Part shown: one piece after another, positions 20,736-31,762 of the stretch
How positions within the stretch are numbered: position 1 is the first letter of the stretch
How the letters are laid out: each line of letters opens with the position of its first letter
The notes under the pieces: model-generated
The model's input: the letters and a program-made list of their open reading frames with translations, nothing else
Database searches by the model: none
What the model was told of the DNA's origin: nothing
Translations under genes and position numbers: made by a program
Assembly: GCA_034406715.1 (NCBI GenBank)
Contig: CP137865.1
Span: 992,001 to 1,056,000 of the forward strand
Length of the DNA: 64,000 bases
Direction of reading: 5' to 3'
Source of the DNA: Rhodotorula mucilaginosa
Lineage: Eukaryota > Basidiomycota > Microbotryomycetes > Sporidiobolales > Sporidiobolaceae

Positions 20736-22638
20736 ATGGTGCATCTCACAGTCGCGACCGAGGACGGTTCCACCTTCCCGATCGACGTCGACCTCTCGAT
20801 GGAGCTCGAGAACGTCATGGCCCTCCTCGAAGCCGACGTGAGTCCGTCTCCTCTCTGGGCCGGTAGTGTGTGCTGACACACAGAAGGCGTACACAGTCGA
20901 GTATACCGGTGGAGGACCAGCTGCTCTTCTTCAACGGTCGGCATCTGACTGGCGTGAAAGACTCGCTCGAGGTGCGCTTACGAGACGACGCGTGTACACC
21001 CTCATGAAAATCCCTCGCTGACTGGCCTCGTTTCGTCAGTCCTATGGCGTCCAGGCAAACGACATGCTCCTCCTGCGGCAAAAGAGCACAGATCCGAACG
21101 CCAATGCGCCGGTTGCTGGCAGGTGGGTTCTCTGACAGTGATTTCTCGCCATTCTGGCGGCCCAGCTTACGCTTACCTCGCCTCGACATAGGAACGTGGA
21201 ACAGGACGCAGAAACAATGCGGCGGCAAGTCATTGGGGACCCGAGGTTGATGGCAGAGTTGCGCCGCGTAAGCGATCCTCGTTCCCCGTCTGCTCATCAT
21301 GCCAGCGAGGCTCACTCCTCACGGACGCTGGCCGCTCGACGCATACAGGCAAACCCCGATCTCGCCGACGCAGCGCAGAATGACCCGAGTCGCTTCCGCG
21401 AGCTCTTGCACCAGCTTCAGTCGATGCAAGAATCGGCACGCTTGCAGCGCGAACGCGAGATGGCGCTCCTCCAGGCCGATCCTTTCGACGTCGAAGCTCA
21501 GCAAAAGATCGAAGAAGCTATCAGGCACGAACGCGTGTTGGAGAATATGGAGCAAGCGATGGAGTCGATGCCGGAATCGTGAGCCTCTCCCCATCGTCGT
21601 TCTTGTCGCGCGCTTTCGGCACTAACGCTAAACCGACAGTTTCGGCCAAGTCCACATGCTTTACGTCAACGTCGAGGTGAACGGCGTCCCTGTCAAAGCT
21701 TTCGTCGATTCGGGCGCGCAAAGCACGATCAGTAAGCGGTCCTGTTGCTCGCGCGAGCGAAACGCGCAGCCGATCTTGACGCATATCTCCCTCGCTCGCA
21801 GTGTCACCCTCGTGTGCAGAGCGCTGCGGCATCATGCGTCTCATCGACACTCGCTTCGCTGGGATGGCTCGCGGCGTCGGCACCGGCAAGATCCTCGGGC
21901 GCGTTCACAGCGCGCAGCTCAAGATGGCCGACCTGTTCTTGCAGTGCAGCTTTACGATCCTGGAGGCAAGTCGCAGAGTCTTATAGCACGCTCGATCGCA
22001 ATTTCTCACGTTCTCATCCCTTCACCAGAGTCGGGACGTCGACCTGCTCTTTGGCCTCGACATGCTCAAGCGGCATCAGTGCTGCATCGACCTGCGCCGC
22101 AACGCCCTCATCATCCAGGACCGCGAGGTTCCGTTCCTTCCCGAACACGAGCTCCCCAGACCCGCACAAGAAGAGTACGAGCTCGACGCGTGCGTTCCTT
22201 TCCTGTCCCTCTTTGCTCTTGAACCGAACCTGATCGCACTTCCTCCCCGACAGCGAAGGAAACCCCGTCCCCGTCGGATCTTCCGCCGCCCAGCTCAGCA
22301 ATGCTGCCGCCTCGACTTCGTCCGCTCCCAGTACCTCGAAAGCACCAGCAGATGCGAGCGGGTCTGGTTTCCCCGGATCTGGCCGCACTCTCGGCGCCTC
22401 GCCAGGATCTGCGCCGCAACCCAAACGGGTCCGTTCCGGTTCGCCGCCGGCCGCTCCTTCCGGTGCTGCCTCGACGACGACGACGACGACGAGCAGCGGC
22501 ACTCTCCCCGCCGGCGTGACCGAGGACGCGATCGCGAGCCTGGTTGGACTTGGAGCTGACCGTGCGAGCGCGATCCGCTTGCTGGAAGCGGCCGGAGGAA
22601 ACACCGAAGTCGCCGCGAGCTTGTTGTTCAGCGGGTAA
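20736..22638 (+). CDS. DDI1: DNA-damage-inducible protein Ddi1 (UBL-protease-UBA shuttle)
   Basis: Ubiquitin-receptor aspartic protease that brings ubiquitylated clients to the proteasome and cleaves heavily ubiquitylated proteins. This is a host gene, not a viral copy. Order: UBL ([34 protein letters not shown]), helical domain ([13 protein letters not shown], then [20 protein letters not shown]), protease domain ([20 protein letters not shown] with catalytic Asp in DSGAQ, then [32 protein letters not shown]), a Ser/Pro-rich linker and a C-terminal UBA ([36 protein letters not shown]). The full UBL-HDD-RVP-UBA set is present; some fungi lose one end. Several short introns were placed by frame; the one after EAD joins to SSIPVEDQ. 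Confidence 0.94.
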
Positions 22639-23332
22639 GCCAGGGCAGCTGCGGGCCTCGGTAACAATCGCATGGCTTGAAATGGGGAGGCGAACGCGCA
22701 TGCAATACGAACGCTTGCAGTCAATGCATTTCGGCCCTCTTGCCTGAGGGGAGCACTACAGCTCCGCCGAACATCGACCGCCGATGGTCGCCCTTTGCTG
22801 TATATCGGGACGATCGCAGGACAGCTGTCTCGACTACAGTATAATGAAAAGCAGGCACGGCACGGATGACCTTCTCGCGATCTGCGTTCTCGCGGACAAG
22901 AACCTGGCTTTGGCCTCATCAAATGGCTTAGAACCTCGCTACACTCTTGTCTCTCATGGTCAAAATCCCCTTTTGTACCTCGTCGCTCATCATGACGGTA
23001 TGATACGCAGCGGTCTCGGCCGGAGGCTGAGGGCGTAACTCTTTCCCGAACGGGTAGATGCGACTACGGCGAGGCTCTCGTTCATTCGGCGCGGCTCCGG
23101 TTGTACCTGGCTTCCATATAGGTCTGCGCTTAGTGCGGCAAGATTACAGAGGGATTAACGGCAAAAGACAGCGTCCACGGAGGATCGGAGTCCGACCGCG
23201 ACCGCGTTTGTCCATCTTGCGATCTTGCGACGTGCACATCCCGTCGCTCCCATACGCTTTCTTCTGCGAACGCGCTAGCCTAGTAGCACTTGCGCGCAAG
23301 ACTGCTTTCTACACGCCCAAAGACCTCCCGCT
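22639..23332. other. Longest intergenic gap (DDI1 to hydrolase)
   Basis: This 694-bp gap holds scattered short frames but no coding pattern, no tRNA-like A/B boxes and no repeat family. A perfect 12-bp palindrome CTTGCGCGCAAG lies at 23289-23300, 33 bp before the hydrolase ATG. Confidence 0.4.
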
Positions 23333-25067
23333 ATGCCGCACGTCCAGCTGCCTGGCGACGTCCGCATCTACTACGAGTTCCGCAGCGCAGCGTCGGATCT
23401 CGGCGACTCGACAAAGCCCAGCGTGATCCTCCTCGCGCCGTGCTTTCTCGATTCGACTTTCCTCGAGCCGTACGTCGAAGCTCTGCGCGAGGACTATGCC
23501 GTCACGACGGTCGAGTTGCGAGGTCAGGGCCGGACGATCGGTGGGGCTTCCCCCAACTACGACTATTGGGTCGCAGCGGCAGATCTCGGTACGTCGGGCG
23601 CCCGTCTCACCCACTATCGCAGCGTGTCTGCGTGTGCGATCCCGCTGACGAGCCGGTGTGCGCTGCCTCTCTCTCTATCAGCCTTCCTGATGGTATGTCG
23701 AGCGGATGCTATTTTCCGGGTTCAACCCGACTGTCTAGGAGACTTACCGCCCGCCATATCGGTACAGAACGCGCTTCACCTCCCTCCGTCACATATCTTT
23801 GCGCCAGGCCATGCCGCTTTCCGCACGGCGCTGCAGTTCTGCATCCTCTTCCCGGATCAAGCGCTTTCGCTCTCGCTTGTCGGCGGGATGAGCATCTTCG
23901 GACCGCCTCGGAACGCCGAAGCTTTCGCAGAGGTCGACGCGACATGGAGCAATCCAGAAGACGAGGACCTTTTCGTGGAGTGCCTGGGAGCCGTCGGCGA
24001 GTACGTCTTTACCGAATACGCAGGCCGAGAGGAAGAGTGGGATGTCGTCATTCCCGCAATCGCACGTGTAAGCAACGCTATCCTTTACACAGACAGTGTC
24101 TGAGACTGTCCATCCTGCTGACTAAGTGCTCGCTTGCCAGCACCTGAACCCGTTCCGACAAGCCGATATCTACATGTGCACGAAACCGAATCAAGGCGTA
24201 TGTACCCTCTCGTATCGTCTCCCCGCAACTCGACTGTTCTGATCCGTTCGAGTTTGCAGAGCTCCGGCATCACGCCTGATCTCCTCCAGGCGATCCGTCA
24301 GCCGATCCTCCTCATCCACGGCGAGCGAGACCTCTGCTTTTCCGTCGACGACATCCGAGAGATCCGGCAGCACTTAACTGGCTCTCCCGATGTTCGGTTC
24401 CATGTCGAACCGGATGCGCCACAACTACTGGCCGTCACGCACGTCGATTCGATCCTGCCGCGGCTGCGCGACTTCCTGAATGACCACCGGGATCTCGCTT
24501 ATGTCGACGCTCCGTTCGATCCGTCACAAGCACTCGAACGAGCGGCACGCGTTGCACGAGATCCTGGCGTCGCAAATCGAGACCCTCGCTTCCCGGATGC
24601 GTTCAGCCTACTGGGCGCCGAGGATCGCCGCTCGAATCGCATGCTCTGGGACAAGATCATGGCTCGACAAGGCACTTGCGAACTCGACCTGCCGATGTGT
24701 TTTGACTTGAATGACTGGGAAGAAGGGTGCGACAAGCAGAGACGCTGGAAGTGAGTTGCGTGCGACCCTGCGAGTCCCTCCATCACGAGAAACCGCTTCC
24801 AGATGCTAACATTCCCTCTGACCCCGCAGATGGTCCACCCGACACGACTACGCGCAGCAGCACTACTCACGACGCCCTTCCTCGCTCACTTCGTTCGGCG
24901 AGGACGGCGTGCAAGTCGTCGAGGTCACCGAATCTCGATCCGCTCCGGAGAAAATACCGAACGGAATGACTGCCTACTCTACATTCATCGAATCCCGACG
25001 ATCGTCGGTGGATTTCGACTCTCCAACGTCCGATAATGTCCGCGCCATGTCCGCCTTACGAATGTAA
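23333..25067 (+). CDS. Alpha/beta-hydrolase-fold protein without nucleophilic serine
   Basis: The fold is clear: PSVILLAPCFLDSTFLEPYV (oxyanion region), EDYAVTTVELRGQGRTIG (strand 4 and turn), HIFAPGHAAFRTALQF, LFPDQALSLSLVGGM, then QPILLIHGERDLCFSVDDI (acid Asp) and VTHVDSILPRLRDFL (candidate His). At the nucleophile elbow the usual G-x-S-x-G reads G-H-A-A-F, so the Ser and last Gly are missing. It may be an inactive paralogue or use another mechanism. A long tail (from about LNDHRDLAYVD) is unlike the core and ends VRAMSALRM. I read about five introns; the one after AFLM ends ATCGGTACAG|AACGCG, restoring NALHLPPSHIF. The start at 23333 gives MPHVQLPGDVRIYYEF, a normal start for the family. 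Confidence 0.8.
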
Positions 25068-25351
25068 ATAGTTCTCCTCCGCTTTTCGTTCTCATGTCGC
25101 ATCAATTCTCCATCTGTATCTCTTCATTTCACGTCGTCTCCTCATGCCATAGCAGTTGCACGCCAGATTCTTTGCATTCATGCCGATTCTTGCGCAGAGC
25201 CCGCGCGGAGTCCGTCTCCCTCTCTTGTCTTCGGGACAGGTTCTGAAACTCGCGGGCGGACGGACCGGAGAATGACCTATGATTGACAAACAACAGTTCC
25301 GGACCCTGTACACCTGCACATGTGCTGAATGCACCCATAGTAACCGCAAGA

Positions 25352-25914
25352 TCACCGTTTCCCGTTCTGTTCCTTCTCGAGTTCTCGTTTTGTTCGTTCG
25401 ATGAAGGCGAGCAATTCCTTGTTCTGCTCCCTCGGGGACTCGTCCGCTCGCGGCCGGTGAGTTGTGGCCGTCGCTTGATCTTTGAGGTGGTGTGACGGAT
25501 CCTTGCGGTCGTATTCCTCTGCGGAATGCGCCGATGCGGAGTGGCGGGGCAGACGACATGTCAGCACTAGAGCGGGGATCGACTGCGCGTGGGTGCTTGT
25601 CCGTCCCTGCTCACCGGTAGCCTGGAGCAGCGTATCGTACGCGCCTTGCTGTATCCGCGTCACCGAGCCATGCAGAGCCTGGACACCGCCGACAAACGTT
25701 GGCGATTCGAGCAACTGGGGAGAGCGAGGTCAGCGGACGCATCGGCCGAGCAAGCATAGCGCCGGGGCAGACTCACCTTCTTGGTCAGGAAAGCTACAAG
25801 CTGCGCTTTCACGAGCGGACCGAGCATAGTGACTCCGTAAGAGGTGGCGGTATCGGGTCTCACCCGGAGAGCGATGAGAACGTCCTCGAGAGGAAAAACT
25901 TTCGCCTCGTTCAT
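25352..25914 (-). CDS. Small charged protein, unknown function
   Basis: A spliced protein of about 131 aa: MNEAKVFPLEDVLIALRV, TSYGVTMLGPLVKAQLVAFL, then LLESPTFVGGVQALHGSVTR, IQQGAYDTLLQAT, a hydrophilic stretch and a C-terminal coiled-coil-like EQNKELLAFIERTKRELE ending NGKR. I do not recognise it. Three exons fit standard GT-AG junctions (after LTKK and after LLQAT). The ATG at 25914 has A at -3 and lies 95 bp below the OCH1 stop on the same strand. The amphipathic helices and small size suggest a complex subunit; that is inference. Confidence 0.6.
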
Positions 25915-26008
25915 TTGCCAGCGCAAGTGCAGTCAGACCGGACAGAACAAACAGAATCTTACAAGCAACAGGATGGAAATCTATATGAAAACGCAAACCG
26001 AACTCGAT

Positions 26009-27823
26009 CTAAATGTCAGCCCCCTTTTGACCGCGCCAACTGCCCGCAAAACCGTGCAGGGCCATCGCTGCTGCGTCATTCACGTCGAGCGAGCCCATGT
26101 GTCTTCAAGAACGCGAACGTGGCCTGGATCAGTAAGAGTTCCCGCGCCCACGAAGCGAAAAAAGTGCTCACCCGACGCCGGGCGAGAAGCCCGTAATGCT
26201 CAAGACCTTGGTGTCACCCCACCGTTCCGGCAGAGCACCGCCGTACCTCGAAGCGCGCAAGAGTTCTGGCGCGTCTTGCGAGGCGCGGAATCGCCACCCG
26301 TTTCCGCCGAGGCCGCGCAACTCGCCCCACGATTTCCGGTACTGGACTCGGAGGTACGAGAGAACGGCGTCGGTGAACGGACCTGTTCAAAAGTCGTATC
26401 AGTACAAGGCACACGAGGCGGATGATCGGAGGTTAGACTGACCAGGACCCGTCCGCTCCATCACGGAGCGCGAGGTGGCGTTCTTGTCCTCGAGAGCCAT
26501 TTCGACGACCCTTCGGACCGTGTCGAGCATGACCGGATGTCCGCGAGCAGACGCCATGGTCCACTGCGAGATCTGTAGAGGTCGCGGCCACCACTGCGCG
26601 TACATCGACCTGTGAGCGAGCTTTTACTGGCACGGGCGACGGCGAGACAGCAGAAAAACAGCGAGACGGACCTGATGCCAGTCTTTGCGGTCGCCGACAT
26701 CGGCCTCGACGCCGACAATCAGAGCCGGTTCTTGATAACTTTCGGGTCTGGATCATGCGGCACGAGCAAGCGACGTCAGCAACACAGACCATCCGCGAAT
26801 GCGATTCGGGAGATATAAGCGCGACACGACGACGCACCTCGATCCTCGCCAGTCCGGATCTTCTCCCCACTGCGCGATCGATTTCAAACATTCGACATCG
26901 GTATCGGTGTAGACGCCGCCGTCGACGGCGAGGACGAGGTACCTCCAGAAATCGGATCGAAGCACAGCCGGTTCGGACAGGCGATCCCAGGCGGCGACGA
27001 TGCCCGCAGAGCTTGACGCCCCGGGAGAGGACGACTTTTCATCATCGGGAATCTGGGCATCCGAGGAGAGGGCGAATCGCCGTCGGACCCATGCGTCGGC
27101 CTGCTCGTCGTCCTGTTTCTGAATCGCCCACCCGCTATTCCTGTCCGCCCATGTTTGCGTTTTGGGCTCCTTCTGAGCGAAATCTTGCTGGTTCGCGGCG
27201 GTCAGAAAAATCTGATGCGGGATCGCGGCGTTGTAAGGCGGCTCGGAGGGGGAAGGGAAGAAGGAGCGGAGAACGCTCAGGAGCGAGTCTGGGTCGGTCG
27301 CGTCGGTATCGGTCGGGGGAAAGTGCTTGAACAGGAACTGCTCGAGCGTATGCAGGTAGAGCGCCGGGGACGAGTCCGACAGATGGTAGACATTGTCCGC
27401 TTCGGGCCCGAGCGACGTCGTTCCTGTCGTCGCCTCGGAGTCCTGCGCAGTCGCGCCACCTGCCGCTTCTTCGCCGTCCTTCCTCGGCGGATAGATGTGC
27501 GGTTGCCCGTACGCATCAAAGATAGCTCGCTCTCCCGGGTTGAGGCGGATCGCTGGGTAGTTCGGCGCCGAGATCGTTCGCCGGAGCCAGGCGTGCGGCT
27601 GCCAGCCCCTGAGCCACGCCACGACGAGAACGGCATAGACGACGGCGAGTGCGATCCATTTTCGTTTCGTGAGTGCGAATTGCCCGGCTTTGGTCGTCCA
27701 GCGGCGGTGTGAAGTCGGGCTGGTCGGTGATCCCGAAGAGGCGGTGAGCAGCGTAACTGCGGACGACTGCGATGAAGTCGGCAAGTGCGTGTAGACCCGC
27801 AGCGGCTTCCCTTCGACCGCCAT
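26009..27823 (-). CDS. OCH1: Alpha-1,6-mannosyltransferase, Och1 family (GT32)
   Basis: Golgi type II glycosyltransferase that starts outer-chain mannose on N-glycans. The order is a cytosolic tail, one anchor (KWIALAVVYAVLVVAWLRGW), a stem, IPHQIFLTAANQQ (the usual IPxxIxxT start of the catalytic domain), LSEPAVLRSDFWRYLVLAVD, GGVYTDTDVECLKSI with the metal-binding DxD (DTD), VGVEADVGDRKDW, QWWPRPLQISQWTMASARGH and the C-terminal ITGFSPGVG|HMGSLDVNDA ending GQKGADI. All are Och1 hallmarks, including the SPGVGHMG block rebuilt across the last intron. Exon 1 is about 1 kb. One intron (donor GTCCGT after DWHQ, acceptor AAAAG before LAHRSMY) is about 51 nt. Stop TAG at 26009. Confidence 0.93.
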
Positions 27824-28230
27824 CGTTGGATGCGTTGATTCGAGTTGCTGTCTCTTGCTCGGTCTAGAGTCGTCGAGGCGCTGTCGTGACGATCCGATAA
27901 AGTCGATGATGCGGCGGCGGGAAGAGCGAAGCGGTCACGGACGAGGGCGCGAGGCGGTCGGCTGAGGCGATAGCTGGGCGCTCGTCGAATCTGCGTACGC
28001 TTACGGCGAGTGCATAGCGGCCAACACGAAGCGGGCAGTGACGAGCCTCGGGGTGAGGCTGGACGAACGAGGCGGTGCAACTGCACCCAAAATAAGGGAT
28101 CGACAACACAACGCTCGAGCTGAGTGTATGCGCACACGGGAAAAGATGCGAAAAATGGTTCTTGCAAACTAGTATTGCGAGGGTGGTTTATAATGCGAAG
28201 ATATGCGAGGGTGAAGACAGAATATACACG
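27824..28230. promoter_or_regulatory. OCH1 promoter / downstream flank of intronless gene
   Basis: This 407-bp gap lies between tandem minus-strand genes. It is GC-rich with no clear TATA box and no other gene. Confidence 0.4.
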
Positions 28231-30387
28231 CTAGGGTCGCGCCTCGACCGATTCCGAACCGCCTCCGCCGCGGGAGCCCACCGCCTTCGGCTTGAACAGT
28301 CCGACCTTGACCGCCTTCCGGAGCACGGTCCTCGCCTTCTGCCCCGTCCAGACATCCGTCGCCGACTCGTCCTTGTCGAACGCGCGCCACCACGCCCGGA
28401 TCCCCTGACGCCACACTCGGCGGCGGTTCGCACTCTGCGCAAACAGGCCGCGCGAGTACTGGTCCGACGCGTGCCGCAGGAGGAGGAGCGCAATGTCGGG
28501 AGGGACGACCGCATGAGGCTTGACCAGCAACAAGTGCGGGACGGCGTCTGTCCGCCGCGCAACCTCGGCCGCGGCTGCGGTCGGCGGCCCGACCGCCAAC
28601 CGATCCGACTCGATCTCGCTCGGAGGCAAAAAGTGATGCCGAGTGCTCGTGCACGGGTCGGCGACAGGGATGCCCCACTGATAGCCGAACCAGTCGACCA
28701 AGCTCGTCGCGCGGTCCCACGCCGTCGGACTGCCGAGAACGCCCGTCACCAGTGTCCGCAGCGTCACGACATCCGGAACCAGCGGCGGCGCGGGTCGGTC
28801 AGCCGAGTGGGTCTCGACGAACGAGGCGATGAAGGAGCGGATGGCGGGCGTTGGGGCGCGTTCGAGAAAGAGCGGTTTGAGGAGGATGTTGAGCAGGACG
28901 ACGGCGGTCGAGTGGTACGTCGAGGCTTGGCGGAGGTACACCGCCAAGGAAGGTGACTTCCGCCCCGATTGTCGCACAGCCGCCAGGTCAGCGTCCGTTG
29001 GCGACGGCGGCGGATCGGGGTCTCGCGGCGAAGTCGGCGGCTCGTGCACAAACACTGGTCGATTCGCAGTCAACCACGTCTCGGCGAGGTCGAACGCCTC
29101 GGCTCTCCGTCCTGTGCCGATGAGAGCTTGCGAGAGTCCCGCAATGTCCGATCCGGGAAGGGTATGGGCGAAAGGCGGGATGAGGACCGGCGGACGCGAG
29201 AGCGCGATACGCTTCATCGGAGTTGAACCTGCCGTCGCCGTTGTCGCCGCCATTGCAGCGTTCGGGCGAAAGTTGGCTCTCCACGCCCGTGGTGAGGACG
29301 AAAAGGCGGGAGAGACCTGGCCCGACTTGGGGGGCGAAATCGTCGCAGCGGGCGAGAGGAGCGCGTCGACGTGCTCGCGCAAGCGTCGATCCCGACCTCG
29401 GACCGCCCAGCCTTTCCACAACTCGTCGAGGTCGTTCGACCCTTTCCCCGGTTGACCAAAATTCCTCCGCTTCGTCGGCCGGATCGAGGATCCCGCCGCG
29501 CCCAACTCGTCCACCAAAGCCGACCTGATTGCCTCGTCCTCTCTCCTCAACCGCGGTCCGAGCCCCGCATACCCTCTCAAGATGGCCCGTTTCGTCACCT
29601 CGTCGAGTCGTACCCCTCGCTCCTTGATCTCGGCCAGTAAAGCCCTGACGAGTTTCAGATTCGAAGCGTCGAACGCGACCCGGACGAGGAACCGGTACGT
29701 CCTGCTCGAGACGCAGTCGGCGAGGTTCGGGTGCGCGTGGAAGGAAGCGAGCCATTCTGGCGGGAGGGACGTGTACGCTGCCTTGGCGCGGCGGAGGAAA
29801 TCGTACAGTTCGGGTTCCGAAGTCGGGAGGGAGACGAGGAGGTTCTCGAGGTGGTCCTTCGAGATTCGGACGCGGCGAGGAGAGGCGGAGGGGCAGCGCG
29901 GGGCTGTCTCCTCTGCGGGTGATAGACGTAGCCTACTCGGACCTGCGACTGCCTGCTCCCTGTCGGCCTGTGTGCGCTGCTCGTCGGTAGTTTCGAGTTG
30001 AGAATTCGCCCGCCAGGGACCTGCTGCTGCTGCTGCGCGCTCCGGCTCGTCCGCAGCATACGAGAAGTATCCCGAGGCGCCAGCATGTGATCCCTCGGGT
30101 CTTGTTCGCTCGCCTGCGAGGTCATGTCGACTTTGCACCGCCGCCTTCCTCGCGAGCTGGCTGATCCCCGTCGCAGGTCTCGTCGGCTGTAGCGGCGCGG
30201 GTTGAGCATGCCTCGGCGTACGAGAGAAAAGCTCTGTTGGACTGACGAATGGCACCGATCGACTGCTGCTGGTGTTGGGACTTGCAGTGCTGCTCGTCGC
30301 TGAAGGAGGATTTGATCCGCTGCTCGACGACGACGACGGTGACGGGTGGACGGCGACGCTGGCAAGACGGGGCAAGCGAGCGCGCAT
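28231..30387 (-). CDS. Large intronless protein, probably mitochondrial
   Basis: One open frame, unusual among intron-rich neighbours. I prefer the ATG at 30387 because MRARLPRLASVAVHPSPSSS is a classic Arg/Ser mitochondrial presequence; an in-frame ATG at 30543 would add 52 residues. After a Ser/Pro-rich, disordered part come helical stretches: ENLLVSLPTSEPELYDFLRR, TYRFLVRVAFDASNLKLVRA, LLAEIKERGVRLDEVTKRAI, SDIAGLSQALIGTGRRAEAF, DVVTLRTLVTGVLGS. The helical-repeat style (LVRALLAEIKERGVRLD) looks like degenerate PPR repeats, so a role in mitochondrial RNA metabolism is possible. I cannot name an orthologue. The C-terminus is basic (KARTVLRKAVKVGLFKPK). Confidence 0.72.
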   Translation of the reverse strand: MRARLPRLASVAVHPSPSSSSSSGSNPPSATSSTASPNTSSSRSVPFVSPTELFSRTPRHAQPAPLQPTRPATGISQLARKAAVQSRHDLAGERTRPEGSHAGASGYFSYAADEPERAAAAAGPWRANSQLETTDEQRTQADREQAVAGPSRLRLSPAEETAPRCPSASPRRVRISKDHLENLLVSLPTSEPELYDFLRRAKAAYTSLPPEWLASFHAHPNLADCVSSRTYRFLVRVAFDASNLKLVRALLAEIKERGVRLDEVTKRAILRGYAGLGPRLRREDEAIRSALVDELGAAGSSIRPTKRRNFGQPGKGSNDLDELWKGWAVRGRDRRLREHVDALLSPAATISPPKSGQVSPAFSSSPRAWRANFRPNAAMAATTATAGSTPMKRIALSRPPVLIPPFAHTLPGSDIAGLSQALIGTGRRAEAFDLAETWLTANRPVFVHEPPTSPRDPDPPPSPTDADLAAVRQSGRKSPSLAVYLRQASTYHSTAVVLLNILLKPLFLERAPTPAIRSFIASFVETHSADRPAPPLVPDVVTLRTLVTGVLGSPTAWDRATSLVDWFGYQWGIPVADPCTSTRHHFLPPSEIESDRLAVGPPTAAAAEVARRTDAVPHLLLVKPHAVVPPDIALLLLRHASDQYSRGLFAQSANRRRVWRQGIRAWWRAFDKDESATDVWTGQKARTVLRKAVKVGLFKPKAVGSRGGGGSESVEARP

Positions 30388-30586
30388 CCTCCGTGCATCC
30401 CCGACCAACGCGCTAGTAAGAGACTCTTTGCCGGCGAGAGATTGTTGCTGCCAAACCTCGGGTGACAAGTTTTCGTTCGTTCGGAGGAAACATGGCGAAA
30501 CTCTGATCCCATGCTTGCCCATGCCAAGACGTATCCTGTACATCTAGTTTGTATTGACACATGGTAAATAGCCAACAGCTCCCGGA

Positions 30587-31762
30587 CTACGCATGCAGGC
30601 CGCAGATGCTCAACTCGCGCATCTCTTGCAACGCGCCTTCGACCTTGGCGTCGAGTGCGCCGCTGGCGTACTCTTCCCGGACTCCCTCCTGGAAGTACCG
30701 CTGCACGCCACCGAGCTTCTCGTAGCCGTCGGTCGCAAAGTGAGACTGCAGTCGGACCTGTTTTGACCGAACAAGGGAAAGCACGCATCGCGAAACTTTA
30801 TGATCAGCACGAGGTATCGCGGCGACGAGCCGCGAGGTCACAGTCCTGAAAGAGCGCGCGAGCGTACCATGCATTCGAAGGAAGGGTCGAGGTACGGGAC
30901 CCGGAGGTCGAGCAGTTGCGGCAGTTCCTCCTTGAGCTGGGCGTCAAGCGCCTCAAACACGGCGCGCGCCTGCTCCTCTTCCGCTTCGGCCTGTACGCAC
31001 GATGTCCAGCAACGTCAATCGTCTGCCCTGCTTCTCCCGGAATATAATTCGCAAGGACAAGAGGATGTGGAGGATGCCTCGGACGTACAGCTCGCAGCTT
31101 GATGGCGTCGTCCTTCTCGGCGAGCTTGCGCGCCTTGGAACGGGCGGCATCGTAGTCGAGGAGCTGTGCGCCAATCGCCAAACGCGACGTTCATCAGTCC
31201 TCGTTCCGCCCGTAGAAAGGGAAGCGGGGGCCGCGGAAAGAAGTCCGTGTCCTTGCGAGGGGCGCACCTTTTTCTGTCGCTTCGAGATGGCGTTGTTGAC
31301 CTCGGGCAGGTGCGCGGCAAACTTGCCGATCGGTTCGAGGACCGTGGCGCGGTACGGAGCGTCCTGCAGCACGCAGACGTGGGGCTCACAGATGTCAGTT
31401 GCGGGTTAGCTCGCCAAGGGAGGGGAGGAAGGCGTGCGCACGATGGTCCGGGCAATGTCGCCCTCGAGTTCCTCGACGGCGCGCTTGTACGCGTTGGCCG
31501 AGATGGCCTGCTCGCCCGAGTCGGTGCCAAAGAAGAGGTCGAGGGTGTTGCCGATCCTGGTCGACGAGGCCGAGACGGACCGGACTGCGTCGAGGTAGGC
31601 TTTCGCCTCTTTCTGGAGCGTGTTGGCTTGCTTGTCGAGGACTTTGAAGCGCTCTTCCTCGACTTTGAAGGCCGAGTCGTCGGTGCGCTCGACCTGGCCG
31701 AGTTTCATGCTGACCTGGGTGCCGGCGCGGCTGGCGGCTTTCTTGAGTCCGGCCCACGACAT
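30587..31762 (-). CDS. HOB3: BAR-domain protein, Hob3/Rvs161 type
   Basis: Membrane-bending amphiphysin-like protein of endocytic actin patches, also linked to Cdc42 activation in fission yeast. Start MSWAGLKKAASRAGTQVSMK is the family's signature. BAR helices follow: RTDDSAFKVEEERFKVLDKQ, NTLQKEAKAYLDAVRSVSAS, AYKRAVEELEGDIARTIV, VLEPIGKFAAHLPEVNNAIS, LLDYDAARSKARKLAEKDDA, AVFEALDAQLKEELPQLLDL and the end VEGALQEMRELSICGLHA. There is no SH3 domain, which separates it from Rvs167/Hob1. I see about four introns. The upstream in-frame ATG at 31888 is rejected because MSWxGxKKA is the conserved N-terminus. Confidence 0.93.

Noticed and set aside
21640-22160. Retroviral-type aspartic protease domain (DSGAQ)
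   Set aside because: It is the protease domain of the host gene DDI1, flanked in frame by UBL and UBA domains; no element, repeats or reverse transcriptase are near.
27277-28167. 296-codon minus-strand frame overlapping the OCH1 start
   Set aside because: It is a shifted frame across OCH1 exon 1, Arg/Ser-rich, whereas the OCH1 frame contains the anchor and catalytic motifs.
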